From Onstottus_B arcticum (lineage in GTDB: Bacteria; Acidobacteriota; Blastocatellia; UBA7656), in the NCBI GenBank assembly GCA_038040485.1, contig JBBPIE010000020.1:1-64000 (forward strand): a stretch of 64,000 nt of DNA, written 5' to 3'. Numbering within the stretch: the first letter of the stretch is position 1; each line of letters starts with the position of its first letter. The notes beneath the pieces were generated by a model, which saw only the letters and a list, made by a program, of their open reading frames with translations, had not been told where the DNA came from and did no database searches. The position numbers were made by a program, and so were the translations under genes. Shown here one piece after another: positions 50,906 to 59,816 of the stretch.

Positions 50906-51383
50906 TCCTTCCTCCATTCTTCCTCACCTTGTAGTAAGTGACCTGTTCCGGCCAATCACCCGCGGCAAGCTATGCCTGAGTTAGTGGATTGGCGTCCCGT
51001 CTTCCTGGTTGCTGACGATCCAAGTGAGATGGCCAGGAAAATCGGGCCGCCTAGTGATAACAACAAAAGCTCTGTCTTGAAATTGCGCCTGATGAAACTG
51101 GAGATGAAGCTCCATCTTTTGCAACGAATGTGCCAGCTTGGTTGCTGGATTTAAGGCACCTATTTGCGCTAATTAAGTCCCTAACAGACCCCGCTGCATA
51201 GAGCTTCCGTTCAAAGATTTGGTTGCATCTACGAAAAAATGGATTATCTTGCACAAACTAGCCCGCCATCCTCAACGGAAAACCCGCGTTCCTGAGGACA
51301 AATCCGGAGGTCAGCTTACCCTTTTAGAGACGGATGCGTTCGCCTAAGCGAGGGGTGGAAACTGATGGCGGGTCTCGATGAGT
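50906..51383. other. leader region of the second TonB receptor gene
   Basis: About 480 bases upstream of the receptor and downstream of the DUF512 gene, both on the minus strand. The minus strand carries a short open frame at about 51114-50984 reading MELHLQFHQAQFQDRAFVVI and ending GTPIH, which could be a small peptide or chance. A TGTTAGGGACTTAATT motif is at 51172-51187. No firm promoter or riboswitch is identified. Confidence 0.35.
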
Positions 51384-52796
51384 CTACCGCCGAATGGGGG
51401 CTTCCAACTCTATCGCGCGCTCGATCATGGTCAGAAGCGAGGGTCCACCATGAGAGACAGGAATCTCAAGCTCTCGTTCGAGGTCCTTCAGCGTAAGGTC
51501 ATCGAGAAAAATGTGCGCGGACTTAAGGCAAGCCTGCTCCGGCACAATCAAAAAATCGCCTTCCAACGAGCCACGCGACGCAAGCAAATCGCCTCCCGCC
51601 ATCAATCCGGCGACCGTGATCTCTTCACCGAAGAATCGATTGCGCACAGCGATAACCCTGAGCCTCGTTCCCCATCGCTTGTTGATCTCGTCGACGTAGC
51701 GAGCGAGTATCGGGTGGAACAGCTCGCCGGTTGCGATCGTGCCGTGCAAAGAGCCAGGCTGTATCGAAGAATTCTCCGCAGTGTGATTGTTCGCAGCGGC
51801 TGGCAAGATCAAGGAATCACCGCTGAGTATCTTCCCGGCGTCTGTGGCGAAGCGGCGAACCATGCCGACTCCGTCCTCGATCTGAGGATAGTCGCCGTAG
51901 TGCGCGCGCCCGGGCAGCGCGACCCCGGCGCGAAGGTAGAACTCGTCGCCTAGAAACACGAAAGTGCTTCCAAGCCGCCGGCGGAACTCACGTTGCCACG
52001 GGCGCACTTGTTTTATGAGCGCACGGCAAAACTCATCGGTGACCGCCGTCATCCGGTCGTGATAGTTGTGGAGCTTTGTGAACACAACCGGAACAACGGC
52101 TACCGAAGTCAGGCTCGGGTGAAGCGCGGCCAGATCATCGATCGTGCGCTTCAGCACGCCGCCGTCGTTGATAGTCGGACACAAGACAATCTGCGCGTGG
52201 AGCTCGATGCCTTGGGACGCGAGGTATCTCATCTTGCCAAGCACATCATCGGTTCGCTTGCGCCCAAGCAAGTACTTCCGCACTTCCGGATCAGTTGCGT
52301 GAACAGAGACGTACTGAGGCGACAGCCGCTGCTCGACTATGCGATCAAGCTCGAGCTTCGAGATCGAAGACATGGTCGTGTAGTTGCCGTGAAGAAACGA
52401 AAGCCGCGTGTCTTCGTCTTTGAAGAAGAGCGACTCACGCGAACCCACCGGGTTCTGGTTGCAGAAACAAAAAATGCAATCGTTGGCGCACTGGCGCGGG
52501 GCGAAGTACTCGAAGTCCAACCCCCAGATTTCGCCTTCGCCGACTTCGACCGCGAGCCTGACCTGCTCGCCCGATTTCTTGATGATGTCGAGTTGAACGC
52601 TGTCTTCCGATCCGGTGTGGAACTGAAAATCCAAAAAGTCGTTGAGGACCCTGCCGTTGGCTTTAGTGATTCGATCGCCGGATTGAAGCCCGATCTGATC
52701 GCCGAGCGCGAACGGATCAACGCCGGTCACGACGACGCCCTTGTCCTTCTTGGGAGTGTTGATGGGGTAGATAGTCTCGAACAGCTCGGTGTACAT
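51384..52796 (-). CDS. DUF512 radical-SAM/PDZ protein
   Basis: A 470-residue protein with three parts: a PDZ-like N-terminus (VVVTGVDPFALGDQIGLQSG, residues 20-80), a radical-SAM-like cysteine cluster APRQCANDCIFCFCNQNP (cysteines near 103, 107, 110 and 112), and the DUF512 C-terminus with LGDEFYLRAGVALPGRAHYG, DYPQIEDGVGMVRRF and a late GGDLLASRGSLEGDFLIVPE. The family is widespread, often beside the GTPase gene der, and is considered iron-sulfur binding; its reaction is unproven. No GTPase gene lies nearby here. The start at 52796 begins the PDZ-like part. Confidence 0.9.
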   Translation of the reverse strand: MYTELFETIYPINTPKKDKGVVVTGVDPFALGDQIGLQSGDRITKANGRVLNDFLDFQFHTGSEDSVQLDIIKKSGEQVRLAVEVGEGEIWGLDFEYFAPRQCANDCIFCFCNQNPVGSRESLFFKDEDTRLSFLHGNYTTMSSISKLELDRIVEQRLSPQYVSVHATDPEVRKYLLGRKRTDDVLGKMRYLASQGIELHAQIVLCPTINDGGVLKRTIDDLAALHPSLTSVAVVPVVFTKLHNYHDRMTAVTDEFCRALIKQVRPWQREFRRRLGSTFVFLGDEFYLRAGVALPGRAHYGDYPQIEDGVGMVRRFATDAGKILSGDSLILPAAANNHTAENSSIQPGSLHGTIATGELFHPILARYVDEINKRWGTRLRVIAVRNRFFGEEITVAGLMAGGDLLASRGSLEGDFLIVPEQACLKSAHIFLDDLTLKDLERELEIPVSHGGPSLLTMIERAIELEAPIRR

Positions 52797-52899
52797 AAGC
52801 GGAGGAGTATAGCAGACGACGGTTCAGGCTTGCGTCGTGAGACGCATCAGCCGCCGTTGCCATTTTGGTTTGCTGGCTTGTCGGGTGAGTCTTCAGTCA

Positions 52900-54015
52900 T
52901 CACGAGAGCAAATTGTCGATCGGCGTATACTCGAGCCCCTGGTTTTTCGCCACCGCCTCGTAGACCACTTTTCCTTTGTAGGTGTTCGCCCCATTCTTCA
53001 AATGTGGGTCTCGCTTAAAGGCTTCTTCCACGCCGTACTTCGCGAGCTTCAAGGCGAGCGGTAATGTTGCGTTCGTCAGAGCAAACGTCGAAGTGCGCGG
53101 CACCGCGCCAGGCATATTGGTGACCCCATAATGCAACACGTTCTCGACATAATAAGTCGGCTCGCTGTGCGTGGTGGGTTTCGTAGTCTCGATGCAGCCG
53201 CCCTGGTCAACCGCCACGTCAACGATCACGGCGCCGCGAGGCATGTCTTTGAGCATATCGCGCGTGACGAGCTTTGGCGCGGCCGCGCCGGGAACCAGCA
53301 CCGCCCCCACGAGAAGATCCGATTGCGACGCTGATTCGTGAATCGTGTACGGGTTCGAAGCGAGCGTTCTTATGCTCGACCCGAAGATGTCGTCGAGATA
53401 GCGCAGCCGATCGAGGTCGCGATCGATGATCGTCACCGCCGCGCCGAAACCAACAGCGATCTTCGCCGCGTTAGTTCCGACTACGCCGCCGCCAATGATA
53501 GTCACGCGTCCCGGAGCAACACCCGGCACTCCGCCCAACAGGACGCCGCGTCCGCCGTTGATCTTCTCGAGATAAGTCGCGCCGACCTGAATCGACATGC
53601 GCCCTGCTACTTCGCTCATCGGGGTAAGCAGCGGGAGGTGGCCGTGCTCGTCAGTGATCGTCTCATAAGCTACACCGATCACGCCGCTATCGAGCATCGC
53701 CCTGGTAAGCTCGCGCGCCGGAGCAAGATGAAGGTACGTGTACAGGATCAGATTCTCGCGCAGCAAGCCGTACTCGGAAGCGATCGGTTCTTTCACCTTC
53801 ACGACCATGTCGGCGAGCGACCAGGCTTCCTCGGCCGAGTCAACGAGCTGTGCGCCGGCCCTGACGTATTCTTGGTCGGTGATGCCCGAGCCGTCGCCCG
53901 CGTTCTTCTGAACGAGCACTGTGTGTCCCGCCAGTGTGAGCGCCTTGACTCCGGCAGGAACGAGCCCCACTCGATACTCGTTGTCCTTAACTTCCTTCGG
54001 CAAACCGACGATCAT
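52900..54015 (-). CDS. ald: alanine dehydrogenase
   Basis: A 371-residue NAD-dependent enzyme interconverting alanine and pyruvate plus ammonia. It begins IVGLPKEVKDNEYRVGLVPA with substrate-binding residues, contains HLAPARELTRAMLDSGVIG near 95, the nucleotide-binding loop VTIIGGGVVGTNAAKIAVGF near 169, and GGCIETTKPTTHSEPTY plus NMPGAVPRTSTFALTNATLP near 270-310. The length equals that of characterised enzymes. The ATG at 54015 has GAGGAAAG seven bases upstream; a longer frame continues through a 7-base tandem repeat and is not real. It forms a minus-strand run with an aldehyde dehydrogenase gene. Confidence 0.96.
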   Translation of the reverse strand: MIVGLPKEVKDNEYRVGLVPAGVKALTLAGHTVLVQKNAGDGSGITDQEYVRAGAQLVDSAEEAWSLADMVVKVKEPIASEYGLLRENLILYTYLHLAPARELTRAMLDSGVIGVAYETITDEHGHLPLLTPMSEVAGRMSIQVGATYLEKINGGRGVLLGGVPGVAPGRVTIIGGGVVGTNAAKIAVGFGAAVTIIDRDLDRLRYLDDIFGSSIRTLASNPYTIHESASQSDLLVGAVLVPGAAAPKLVTRDMLKDMPRGAVIVDVAVDQGGCIETTKPTTHSEPTYYVENVLHYGVTNMPGAVPRTSTFALTNATLPLALKLAKYGVEEAFKRDPHLKNGANTYKGKVVYEAVAKNQGLEYTPIDNLLS

Positions 54016-54035
54016 GTCTTTCCTCTTGGGCAGGC

Positions 54036-54080
54036 AGTCCGTGGTCCGTAGTCCGTAGTCCGTAGTCCGTAGTCCGTAGT
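54036..54080. repeat. 7-base tandem repeat, GTCCGTA units
   Basis: Six to seven copies of GTCCGTA (first one GTCCGTG) in a row between the alanine dehydrogenase start and the aldehyde dehydrogenase end. A loosely complementary ACTACTGACTTCCTACG follows near 54118. Low-complexity spacer; length may vary between strains. Confidence 0.8.
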
Positions 54081-54129
54081 TTGAAGCCAAGAGCTCAAGC
54101 AAACTTGCCTACCACTGACTACTGACTTC

Positions 54130-55641
54130 CTACGTGTCAATCTGCGCGCGCTGGAGCTTGCCTGAATAGTCGACGTACACGGCCTTCCACTCCGAGAAGA
54201 CGTCCAGCACCTGTGTCCCGCCTTCGCGATGGCCGTTCCCCGTAGCCTTAGTCCCGCCGAACGGAAGGTGTACCTCCGCCCCGATCGTCGAAGCGTTCAC
54301 GTAAAAGATGCCGGTCTGCACATCTTCGATCGCTCGGAAGGCGCGATTCGTATCCGCCGTGTAGATCGAAGCCGACAAGCCATACCTCACCCCGTTTACG
54401 ATTTCGATCGCGTGGTCCAGGTCGCGGCACTCGATCACCGAGACCACCGGTCCAAAGATCTCTTCCTGGGCAATGCGCATCCGCGCTTCGACTCCAGTGA
54501 ACACCGTCGGCTCGATGAAGTGACCGTGCCTCAAGTCACCTTTCTCGACTCGATGGCCGCCGCAAGCAAGAGTCGCCTTGTCCTCGCGCTGGCCGATCTC
54601 GATGTAGCCGAGAATCTTTGAGACCGCGTCTTCATTGATCACCGGCCCAACATCAGTCCTGTCGCTCAACCCGTTTCCGAGCCGCAAGCCTTGCGCTCCG
54701 GCGACGAGCATGGCTCCGAACTTCTTCGCGACCTTCTTGTGCACCACGACTCGCGAAGCCGCCGTGCATCGCTGCCCGCTGGTCCCAAACGCGCCCCACA
54801 GCACTCCCTCAACCGCCAGATCGAGGTCGGCGTCTTCCATCACAATTACACAGTTCTTGCCGCCCATCTCGAGCGAGCAGATCTTGTCGTTGGCCGCAGC
54901 CGCCTGGCCGACGATTCGCCCGACCTCGGTCGAGCCGGTGAACGAAATCAATCGCACAAGCCGGTGCGAGGTCAGCTCCGAGCCGGCCTCTTCACCGTAG
55001 CCCGACACGATATTCAACACACCCGGAGGCACGCCCGCTTCAATGCATGCCTCGACAAAATTGTAAGTCGAGAGCGGCGTGTCTTCGGCGGGTTTGATTA
55101 CCACCGAGTTGCCGCAGACCAGCGCGGGCATGATCTTCCACGAAGGAATCGCCATCGGAAAATTCCACGGTGTGATCAAAGCCGACACGCCGATCGGTTC
55201 GCGCGAGCACATCGCGTACTTGTTTGGAAGCTCGGCCTTAGTCGTGAAGCCGTGAAGGCGACGACCCTCACCCGCGATGAAGTAGGTCATGTCGATGGCT
55301 TCCTGCACGTCGCCTCGCGCTTCTTTTAGGACCTTGCCCATCTCGCGAGTCATCGCGCGCGCAAACTCCTCCTTGCGGCGTATCAGAATCTCGCCCGCCT
55401 TGAAGAGAATCTCGGCGCGTCGTGGAGCGGGAACCTTACGCCATTTCTTGAAGGCTTCGGCGGCCGCATTGACTGCTGCTCCAACGTCCTTAACCGAAGA
55501 CGCCGGGAACATACCGACCAGATCACGGCGGTCTGCCGGATTGCGGTTTTCGATATAAGCGCCCGTAGACGGCGCCACCCATTCTCCATTTATGAAATTG
55601 CGATACTCAGCCGATCTTACTGTCGCTGCTGGCTTTGCCAT
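54130..55641 (-). CDS. NAD(P)-dependent aldehyde dehydrogenase
   Basis: A 503-residue enzyme of the ALDH superfamily. PWNFPMAIPSWKIMPALVCG near residue 160 and FTGSTEVGRIVGQAAA near 235 form the cofactor site; LEMGGKN gives the general-base glutamate, and GTSGQRCTAASRVVV near 290 gives the catalytic cysteine. The end GGTKATGNGHREGGTQVLDV, EWKAVYVDYSGKLQRAQI is distinctive of a branch seen in Deinococcus-Thermus and other bacteria. The substrate is not determined; with alanine dehydrogenase next door an amino-acid-derived semialdehyde is plausible. Its start lies inside the end of the upstream cytochrome gene. Confidence 0.92.
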   Translation of the reverse strand: MAKPAATVRSAEYRNFINGEWVAPSTGAYIENRNPADRRDLVGMFPASSVKDVGAAVNAAAEAFKKWRKVPAPRRAEILFKAGEILIRRKEEFARAMTREMGKVLKEARGDVQEAIDMTYFIAGEGRRLHGFTTKAELPNKYAMCSREPIGVSALITPWNFPMAIPSWKIMPALVCGNSVVIKPAEDTPLSTYNFVEACIEAGVPPGVLNIVSGYGEEAGSELTSHRLVRLISFTGSTEVGRIVGQAAAANDKICSLEMGGKNCVIVMEDADLDLAVEGVLWGAFGTSGQRCTAASRVVVHKKVAKKFGAMLVAGAQGLRLGNGLSDRTDVGPVINEDAVSKILGYIEIGQREDKATLACGGHRVEKGDLRHGHFIEPTVFTGVEARMRIAQEEIFGPVVSVIECRDLDHAIEIVNGVRYGLSASIYTADTNRAFRAIEDVQTGIFYVNASTIGAEVHLPFGGTKATGNGHREGGTQVLDVFSEWKAVYVDYSGKLQRAQIDT

Positions 55642-55976
55642 GTGAATCTTACCTCTCCGCTCTTAGCTGGATAATTGCCTGTCAGATGAAAGATGAAAGC
55701 CGCCGCCGCGGGCCCGGGCAATGTGTGGCAGGCGATGCATGGCGTCGTCTTGTCGGGCGGCTTGCCCTTCTTGGGATGACGCGCGGGCATCGGCGCGATC
55801 TGCGAGTCGGGCGCGTGGCAGGCAAGACAGTCCTCGCGCGCGGTGTCGCGGCTCATGCCTGCGTGTTCCGGTCTCACGCTCATCGGCTTCGGCTTCCGCC
55901 CGATGACTGATAGAACTATGAACAAAGCAACTACCGACACCGCTATGCCGAGAAAGATCAGGTCTTTTCTGTTCAT
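55617..55976 (-). CDS. membrane-anchored di-heme cytochrome c
   Basis: A 119-residue protein with an N-terminal transmembrane helix (LIFLGIAVSVVALFIVLSVI) and two haem sites, CLACH (residues 50-54) and CIACH (80-84), in a short periplasmic domain; the pattern recalls small NapB/NrfH-like or other electron-transfer cytochromes. It overlaps the start of the aldehyde dehydrogenase gene by 25 bases, implying coupled expression, although a functional link is not obvious. The terminal partner is not visible in this window. Confidence 0.8.
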   Translation of the reverse strand: MNRKDLIFLGIAVSVVALFIVLSVIGRKPKPMSVRPEHAGMSRDTAREDCLACHAPDSQIAPMPARHPKKGKPPDKTTPCIACHTLPGPAAAAFIFHLTGNYPAKSGEVRFTWQSQQRQ

Positions 55977-56154
55977 ATGAGCAAGCGAGTGTGGCCGTTG
56001 TGCCGAGTCGACTCTTGAATGCGGAATCTAACAAAGCGAATATGGAGTGTCAAGAAAGAGACCCTTCAAATGTCCCCAAATCACGCCCCTAATTGCATTC
56101 CGAAACGTCATCTTGTATATCCTTCAAATCACACCTGGAAGGAGATCACATCGA

Positions 56155-56661
56155 ATGAAGAGAGCACGATTGTTGAGCCTCACGCTCGCCGCACTTATCG
56201 CGTTCCTCGCCAGTGCGCCGGCTTCCGCCCAGATGAAGCGACCCGCCCCGAAACCGGCTCCGGGCGGCACCAGCGAGTTCAAGAAGATGATCGAGGACTA
56301 CTACACGGCGTGGAGCACGCTTAACCCGGACAACGCAGCCAAGTATTACGCCAAGGACGCCGACATTGTCTTCTACGACGTCGCCCCCTTGAAGTACAAC
56401 TCCTGGAGCGAGTACCGGGCGGGCGTCATCAAAGCTTTCACCGAACCGATGTTAAGCGGAAAGCTGACGCCAAACGACGACCTCAAAGCAACCCGGCGCG
56501 GTAACATCGTCTGGACGACTGTCACATTTCATCTTTCAGCAAAGCCCAAGGCGGGTGAAGCATTGGAGGTGGACTGCCGGCACACCGCGATCTGGGAGAA
56601 GCGCGGCAGCAAATGGCTCATCGTTCACGAGCACGTATCGGCTCCGCTTCCAGGCCAGTAG
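56155..56661 (+). CDS. exported NTF2/SnoaL-like protein
   Basis: A 168-residue protein with a signal peptide (LLSLTLAALIAFLASAPASA) followed by the cone-shaped NTF2-like fold: FKKMIEDYYTAWSTLNPDNA, YYAKDADIVFYDVAPLKYNS, VIKAFTEPML, IVWTTVTFHLSAKPKAGEAL and IWEKRGSKWLIVHEHVSAPL. DUF4440/SnoaL members act as isomerases, carriers or nothing known; this one is exported. The ATG at 56155 has GGAGA ten bases upstream. Confidence 0.85.
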   Translation: MKRARLLSLTLAALIAFLASAPASAQMKRPAPKPAPGGTSEFKKMIEDYYTAWSTLNPDNAAKYYAKDADIVFYDVAPLKYNSWSEYRAGVIKAFTEPMLSGKLTPNDDLKATRRGNIVWTTVTFHLSAKPKAGEALEVDCRHTAIWEKRGSKWLIVHEHVSAPLPGQ

Positions 56662-56726
56662 ATCTGAGAACCCCTCTTCGCACGCTTTATTCAATCGGGC
56701 GAGTGGGCTACTCTTGAAGGCAACCG

Positions 56727-57323
56727 ATGAGCCTTCAAGTTAAGCAAAGAGCCTCGACGACGAAACGAATCAAGAGACTTGTCGCGGCGCCTTTTGTCCT
56801 TCTTGCAGCCGTCATCATCCTGCTTGAAGATTGGTTGTGGGACGATCTGGCGCGGCTTGCCGCAGTCATCGGCCGATTGCCGATATTCCGCCAGACCGAA
56901 GCCTTCATCGTCGCGCTTCCGCCATACTGGGCGCTTGCGTTTTTCGCCGTCCCGTCAGCACTGCTGATACCAGTAAAGGTAATCGCCATTTATTTCGTCG
57001 CTCACGGACATGCCCTGGCTGGCTTGCTGACTGTTGTGGCCGCGAAAGTCGCTGGCACAGCTCTGGTCGCGCGATTGTTCACATTGACCCGTCCGAACCT
57101 CTTGCGGATCTCTTGGTTCGCCTGGCTGTATGAAAGGTTCATCGCGTTCAAGGCTCGACTGTATGACGCCATCAAAGCAACGCGCGCGTATCGCGTCGCG
57201 CATCAGATGAAGCTCCGAGTGCGCCATTCGTTGAAGGTGTGGATGCAAAAGCGGAAGGGCTTCTTGCGAAGGCGGTGGAACGCCGCGCTCAGATTGTCGC
57301 GCAATCAAGGGCAGAATAAGTGA
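56727..57323 (+). CDS. conserved hypothetical membrane protein
   Basis: A 198-residue protein with at least two, probably three, transmembrane helices: PFVLLAAVIILLEDWLWDDL near residue 22, WALAFFAVPSALLIPVKVIA near 68 and ALAGLLTVVAAKVAGTALVA near 95, then a strongly basic C-terminal tail (KARLYDAIKATRAYRVAHQM, KVWMQKRKGFLRRRWNAALR) likely on the cytoplasmic side. The pattern LLPVKVIA(I/L)YF.A is common in short inner-membrane proteins of unknown function in proteobacteria and Acidobacteriota. It follows the NTF2-like gene and precedes a terminator. Confidence 0.8.
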   Translation: MSLQVKQRASTTKRIKRLVAAPFVLLAAVIILLEDWLWDDLARLAAVIGRLPIFRQTEAFIVALPPYWALAFFAVPSALLIPVKVIAIYFVAHGHALAGLLTVVAAKVAGTALVARLFTLTRPNLLRISWFAWLYERFIAFKARLYDAIKATRAYRVAHQMKLRVRHSLKVWMQKRKGFLRRRWNAALRLSRNQGQNK

Positions 57324-57385
57324 CGCAAACTCTCCGCAGCTCGGGGTTGATCATCTACGCACAGCACGGGAGGCCCGAGACATCT

Positions 57386-57426
57386 GAAAAAGAGGGCGCG
57401 GCTGTTTTCGCAGCCGCGCCCTTTCT
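57386..57426 (+). terminator. bidirectional intrinsic terminator
   Basis: An 11-base stem GGGCGCGGCTG / CAGCCGCGCCC (57394-57404 and 57411-57421) with loop TTTTCG, flanked by GAAAAAGA on the left and TTTCT on the right. It can serve both the plus-strand membrane protein gene and the minus-strand sulfite reductase gene, whose coding region ends at 57425. Confidence 0.85.
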
Positions 57427-59041
57427 AAGCTGGAGAGGTGAGCCCCGCGGCTCCGTGCAGTGATGAAGACTCGTTGGGAGCGGCCTCAGCCGAAAGATAC
57501 TCGACCAGTTGTTCGTTGCTGTGCCTTAGACAAAACTCCTGAAAGGTTTCCGTCCCGCGCTTCTCTGTTTTGTAGCGGGCGAACAGACGCGTCAGGGAAT
57601 CCGCCAGTTGATCCGACGGGATGCGAGCGCCAACCCGGCGCCCGAACGTTTCGTGCTCGCCCACACCTCCTCCGAGAAAAACCTGGAAGGTTTCGCGCTT
57701 TACCCCGTCGATCGTCGTTAGCGAACCTTCAAGCCCAACGTCACAAATATGATGTTGCCCGCATGCGTTAGGACATCCGGTCACGCTGATCCGAACCGAA
57801 TCGTCCATATCGAGCGCGCCCTCGAGGTGCTCGTTCAACTCCACCGCTCGATTCTTGGTCTCGGCAAGCGCGAGCTTGCAGAACTGAATTCCAGTGCAGG
57901 CGATGATCGCTTTGCGCGACCAACTCGGTTCGTAGTCTAAGCCGCTCAGATCCAGTTCGCGCGCGAGCGATTCAAGGTTCCATTCCGGAATGTCGAGCAG
58001 GATGATGTTCTGCGTGTTAGTCGTTCTGATGCGCCCGCTGCCGTAAGCTTCCGCAAGCGACGCTAGCCGCTCCAACTGCGACGCGGAAGTTCGTCCACCC
58101 AGTATCGAGACTCCGATATAGTACAGCCCGTTTACGCGCTGGCCGTTGATGCCGAGATGTGAACGATCGCGTTCGCTGATCGCCGCCGCTTCAGCCTGAG
58201 CCGCGCGACGAAGCTTCCATCCGAGCCGCGCTTCTACTTCTTCTCTAAACCGAGGGATCTCCCATTGCTCGATCAGAAACTTCAAACGCGCGCGCTTGCG
58301 GTTCTCGCGATTGCCCTCGTCGCGAAACACCGAAGCCACCGCCGCGCACAGCTCGACTGCTTCATCCGGCCCGACCAGCACGCCCATGTCTTTCGAGAAT
58401 CGCGGCGTTGTCGATAAGCCTCCGCCGATTCGCGCTCTAAAAGCCACGCGGCCTTCCTCGCGCACGGCGAACAATCCTATGTCGTTGATCTCCGGGTAGA
58501 CGCAGCGCACCGCGCAGCCGGTAATCGCGATCTTGAACTTGCGCGGCAGATTCGAGAAGTCGCGATTCCCTACGAAATAGTCGTTCACCTGTTGGACTAA
58601 CGCGGTCGTGTCGTAAAGCTCGCGCTCGTCAACGCCCGAGACCGGACAGTTGAGAATGTTACGCACGCAGTCGCCGCAAGCCTCTGTAGTCGAAAGCCCG
58701 ACCTCCCTCAAGCCGTCAAGTATCGCCGGGAGGCTTTCGATTCTCACCCAGTGAAGCTGGATGTTCTGTCTGACGGTAACGTCCGCAAGCCCCCGGCCAT
58801 ACAGACTTGAAAGCTCGGCGATCTTGCGCAACTGAACAGGCTTCAGGTCGCCGCCCGGGATGCGCATCCGAACCATGAAGAACCCATCCTCGATCGGCCG
58901 CTGGCTGTAGATCCCGTACCAGCGAAACAGCGGCTCGTCATCCGGTGAAATCGAGTGATTGCCCGTACTCGCGTAGCGGTAGATGTCCGCCAGCACATCG
59001 AGCCCGTCTTTACGTAGCTTTAGTTCTTCAATCTTGATCAT
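57425..59041 (-). CDS. assimilatory sulfite (nitrite) reductase, sirohaem protein
   Basis: A 538-residue sirohaem/[4Fe-4S] enzyme with the duplicated ferredoxin-type half-domain layout: GGDLKPVQLRKIAELSSLYG, TVRQNIQLHWVRIESLP, then the first C-rich region ACGDCVRNILNCPVSGVD and the cluster pair IIACTGIQFCKLALAETKNR ... SVTGCPNACGQHHICDVGLE. The family reduces sulfite to sulfide, or nitrite to ammonia, from ferredoxin. Co-location with cysH, cysC and cobA makes sulfite the likely substrate. The start is ten bases past the cysC stop with GAGGT upstream. It is the last gene of the operon. Confidence 0.9.
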   Translation of the reverse strand: MIKIEELKLRKDGLDVLADIYRYASTGNHSISPDDEPLFRWYGIYSQRPIEDGFFMVRMRIPGGDLKPVQLRKIAELSSLYGRGLADVTVRQNIQLHWVRIESLPAILDGLREVGLSTTEACGDCVRNILNCPVSGVDERELYDTTALVQQVNDYFVGNRDFSNLPRKFKIAITGCAVRCVYPEINDIGLFAVREEGRVAFRARIGGGLSTTPRFSKDMGVLVGPDEAVELCAAVASVFRDEGNRENRKRARLKFLIEQWEIPRFREEVEARLGWKLRRAAQAEAAAISERDRSHLGINGQRVNGLYYIGVSILGGRTSASQLERLASLAEAYGSGRIRTTNTQNIILLDIPEWNLESLARELDLSGLDYEPSWSRKAIIACTGIQFCKLALAETKNRAVELNEHLEGALDMDDSVRISVTGCPNACGQHHICDVGLEGSLTTIDGVKRETFQVFLGGGVGEHETFGRRVGARIPSDQLADSLTRLFARYKTEKRGTETFQEFCLRHSNEQLVEYLSAEAAPNESSSLHGAAGLTSPA

Positions 59042-59050
59042 TGCTGTACC

Positions 59051-59647
59051 TCACATCTGAACGCACTCGGCCATCTCGGGTCTCGAGTGTTCGCCAATCC
59101 GATGCTCGGTCTCGACAATCAGCGAAAGAATCTTCGCCGCGCTTTCCTCGATGGATTCAACCGAGCTGTCCACCACGACGTCAGGAAAGAGCGGCGCTTC
59201 GTAGGGGTCGCTTATCCCGGTGAAGTTCGCGATCTCGCCGGCGAGCGCTTTGACATAAAGCCCCTTCACGTCTCGTTCGACCAGTTTGTCGATCGGGCAG
59301 CGAACAAACGCTTCGACGAACCGGATGCCGTCATCCTCAATACCACGGCGAACATCGTCGCGCGACTGCCGGTACGGTGATATGGCAGCCACCAGGACTA
59401 CAACCGCGTTGCGAGCCAGCAGTCGCGCGACGAAACCTATGCGACGCACGTTTGTGTCGCGATCTTCTTTCGAGAACCCGAGCCCGCGGCTGAGGTTCTC
59501 GCGCACCTCATCGCCGTCGAGCGTTTCAACTCGATGGCCGGCACTCGAAAGCTGCTCTGAAAGCGAGCGTGCAAGCGTCGATTTGCCCGCTCCTGAAAGC
59601 CCAGTCAGCCAGATAACGAGTCCCGTCTGTTGTTTTCTTGTGATCAA
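59051..59647 (-). CDS. cysC: adenylylsulfate kinase
   Basis: A 198-residue kinase making PAPS from APS. The P-loop is LTGLSGAGKST (residues 14-24); further blocks are LDGDEVRENLSRGLGFSKED near 43, RRIGFVARLLARNAVVVLVA near 68, VRCPIDKLVERDVKGLYVKA near 117 and FTGISDPYEAPLFPDVVVDS near 143. It is followed closely by the sulfite reductase gene and preceded by a hairpin-bearing gap after cysH. ATP sulfurylase (cysD/cysN or sat) is not in the window. Confidence 0.95.
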   Translation of the reverse strand: MITRKQQTGLVIWLTGLSGAGKSTLARSLSEQLSSAGHRVETLDGDEVRENLSRGLGFSKEDRDTNVRRIGFVARLLARNAVVVLVAAISPYRQSRDDVRRGIEDDGIRFVEAFVRCPIDKLVERDVKGLYVKALAGEIANFTGISDPYEAPLFPDVVVDSSVESIEESAAKILSLIVETEHRIGEHSRPEMAECVQM

Positions 59648-59690
59648 GGCATCTCTCCTATCAGCTCATGACGCTCTCAGTTGTAGAAGC

Positions 59691-59798
59691 GGTGATGGAC
59701 CTGTACGGGCGTCCCTCTGTGGGCGCCCCTTGGTCGTGATATTTTCGCCTGCGCGATGAGGGGCGCCCACGGAGGGACGCCCGTACAGGTCCATCACC
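59691..59798. repeat. 40-base-arm hairpin, GGGCGCCCAC family
   Basis: Arms 59691-59730 and 59759-59798 are reverse complements over 40 bases with a single mismatch; the loop is 28 bases. The arm contains ACCTGTACGGGCGTCCCTC and GTGGGCGCCCCT. A diverged single arm occurs at 84-113. The element occupies the gap between cysH and cysC. Confidence 0.9.
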
Positions 59799-59816
59799 GC
59801 CCCTGGAAGATTCGGT

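Noticed and set aside
51993..53018. 340-codon plus-strand frame opposite DUF512 and alanine dehydrogenase genes
   Set aside because: It covers the antisense of two solid genes and the spacer between them; no domain is recognisable.
54016..54102. N-terminal extension of alanine dehydrogenase by 29 residues
   Set aside because: The extension is translated from the 7-base tandem repeat; the start at 54015 has a proper binding site and matches the known length.
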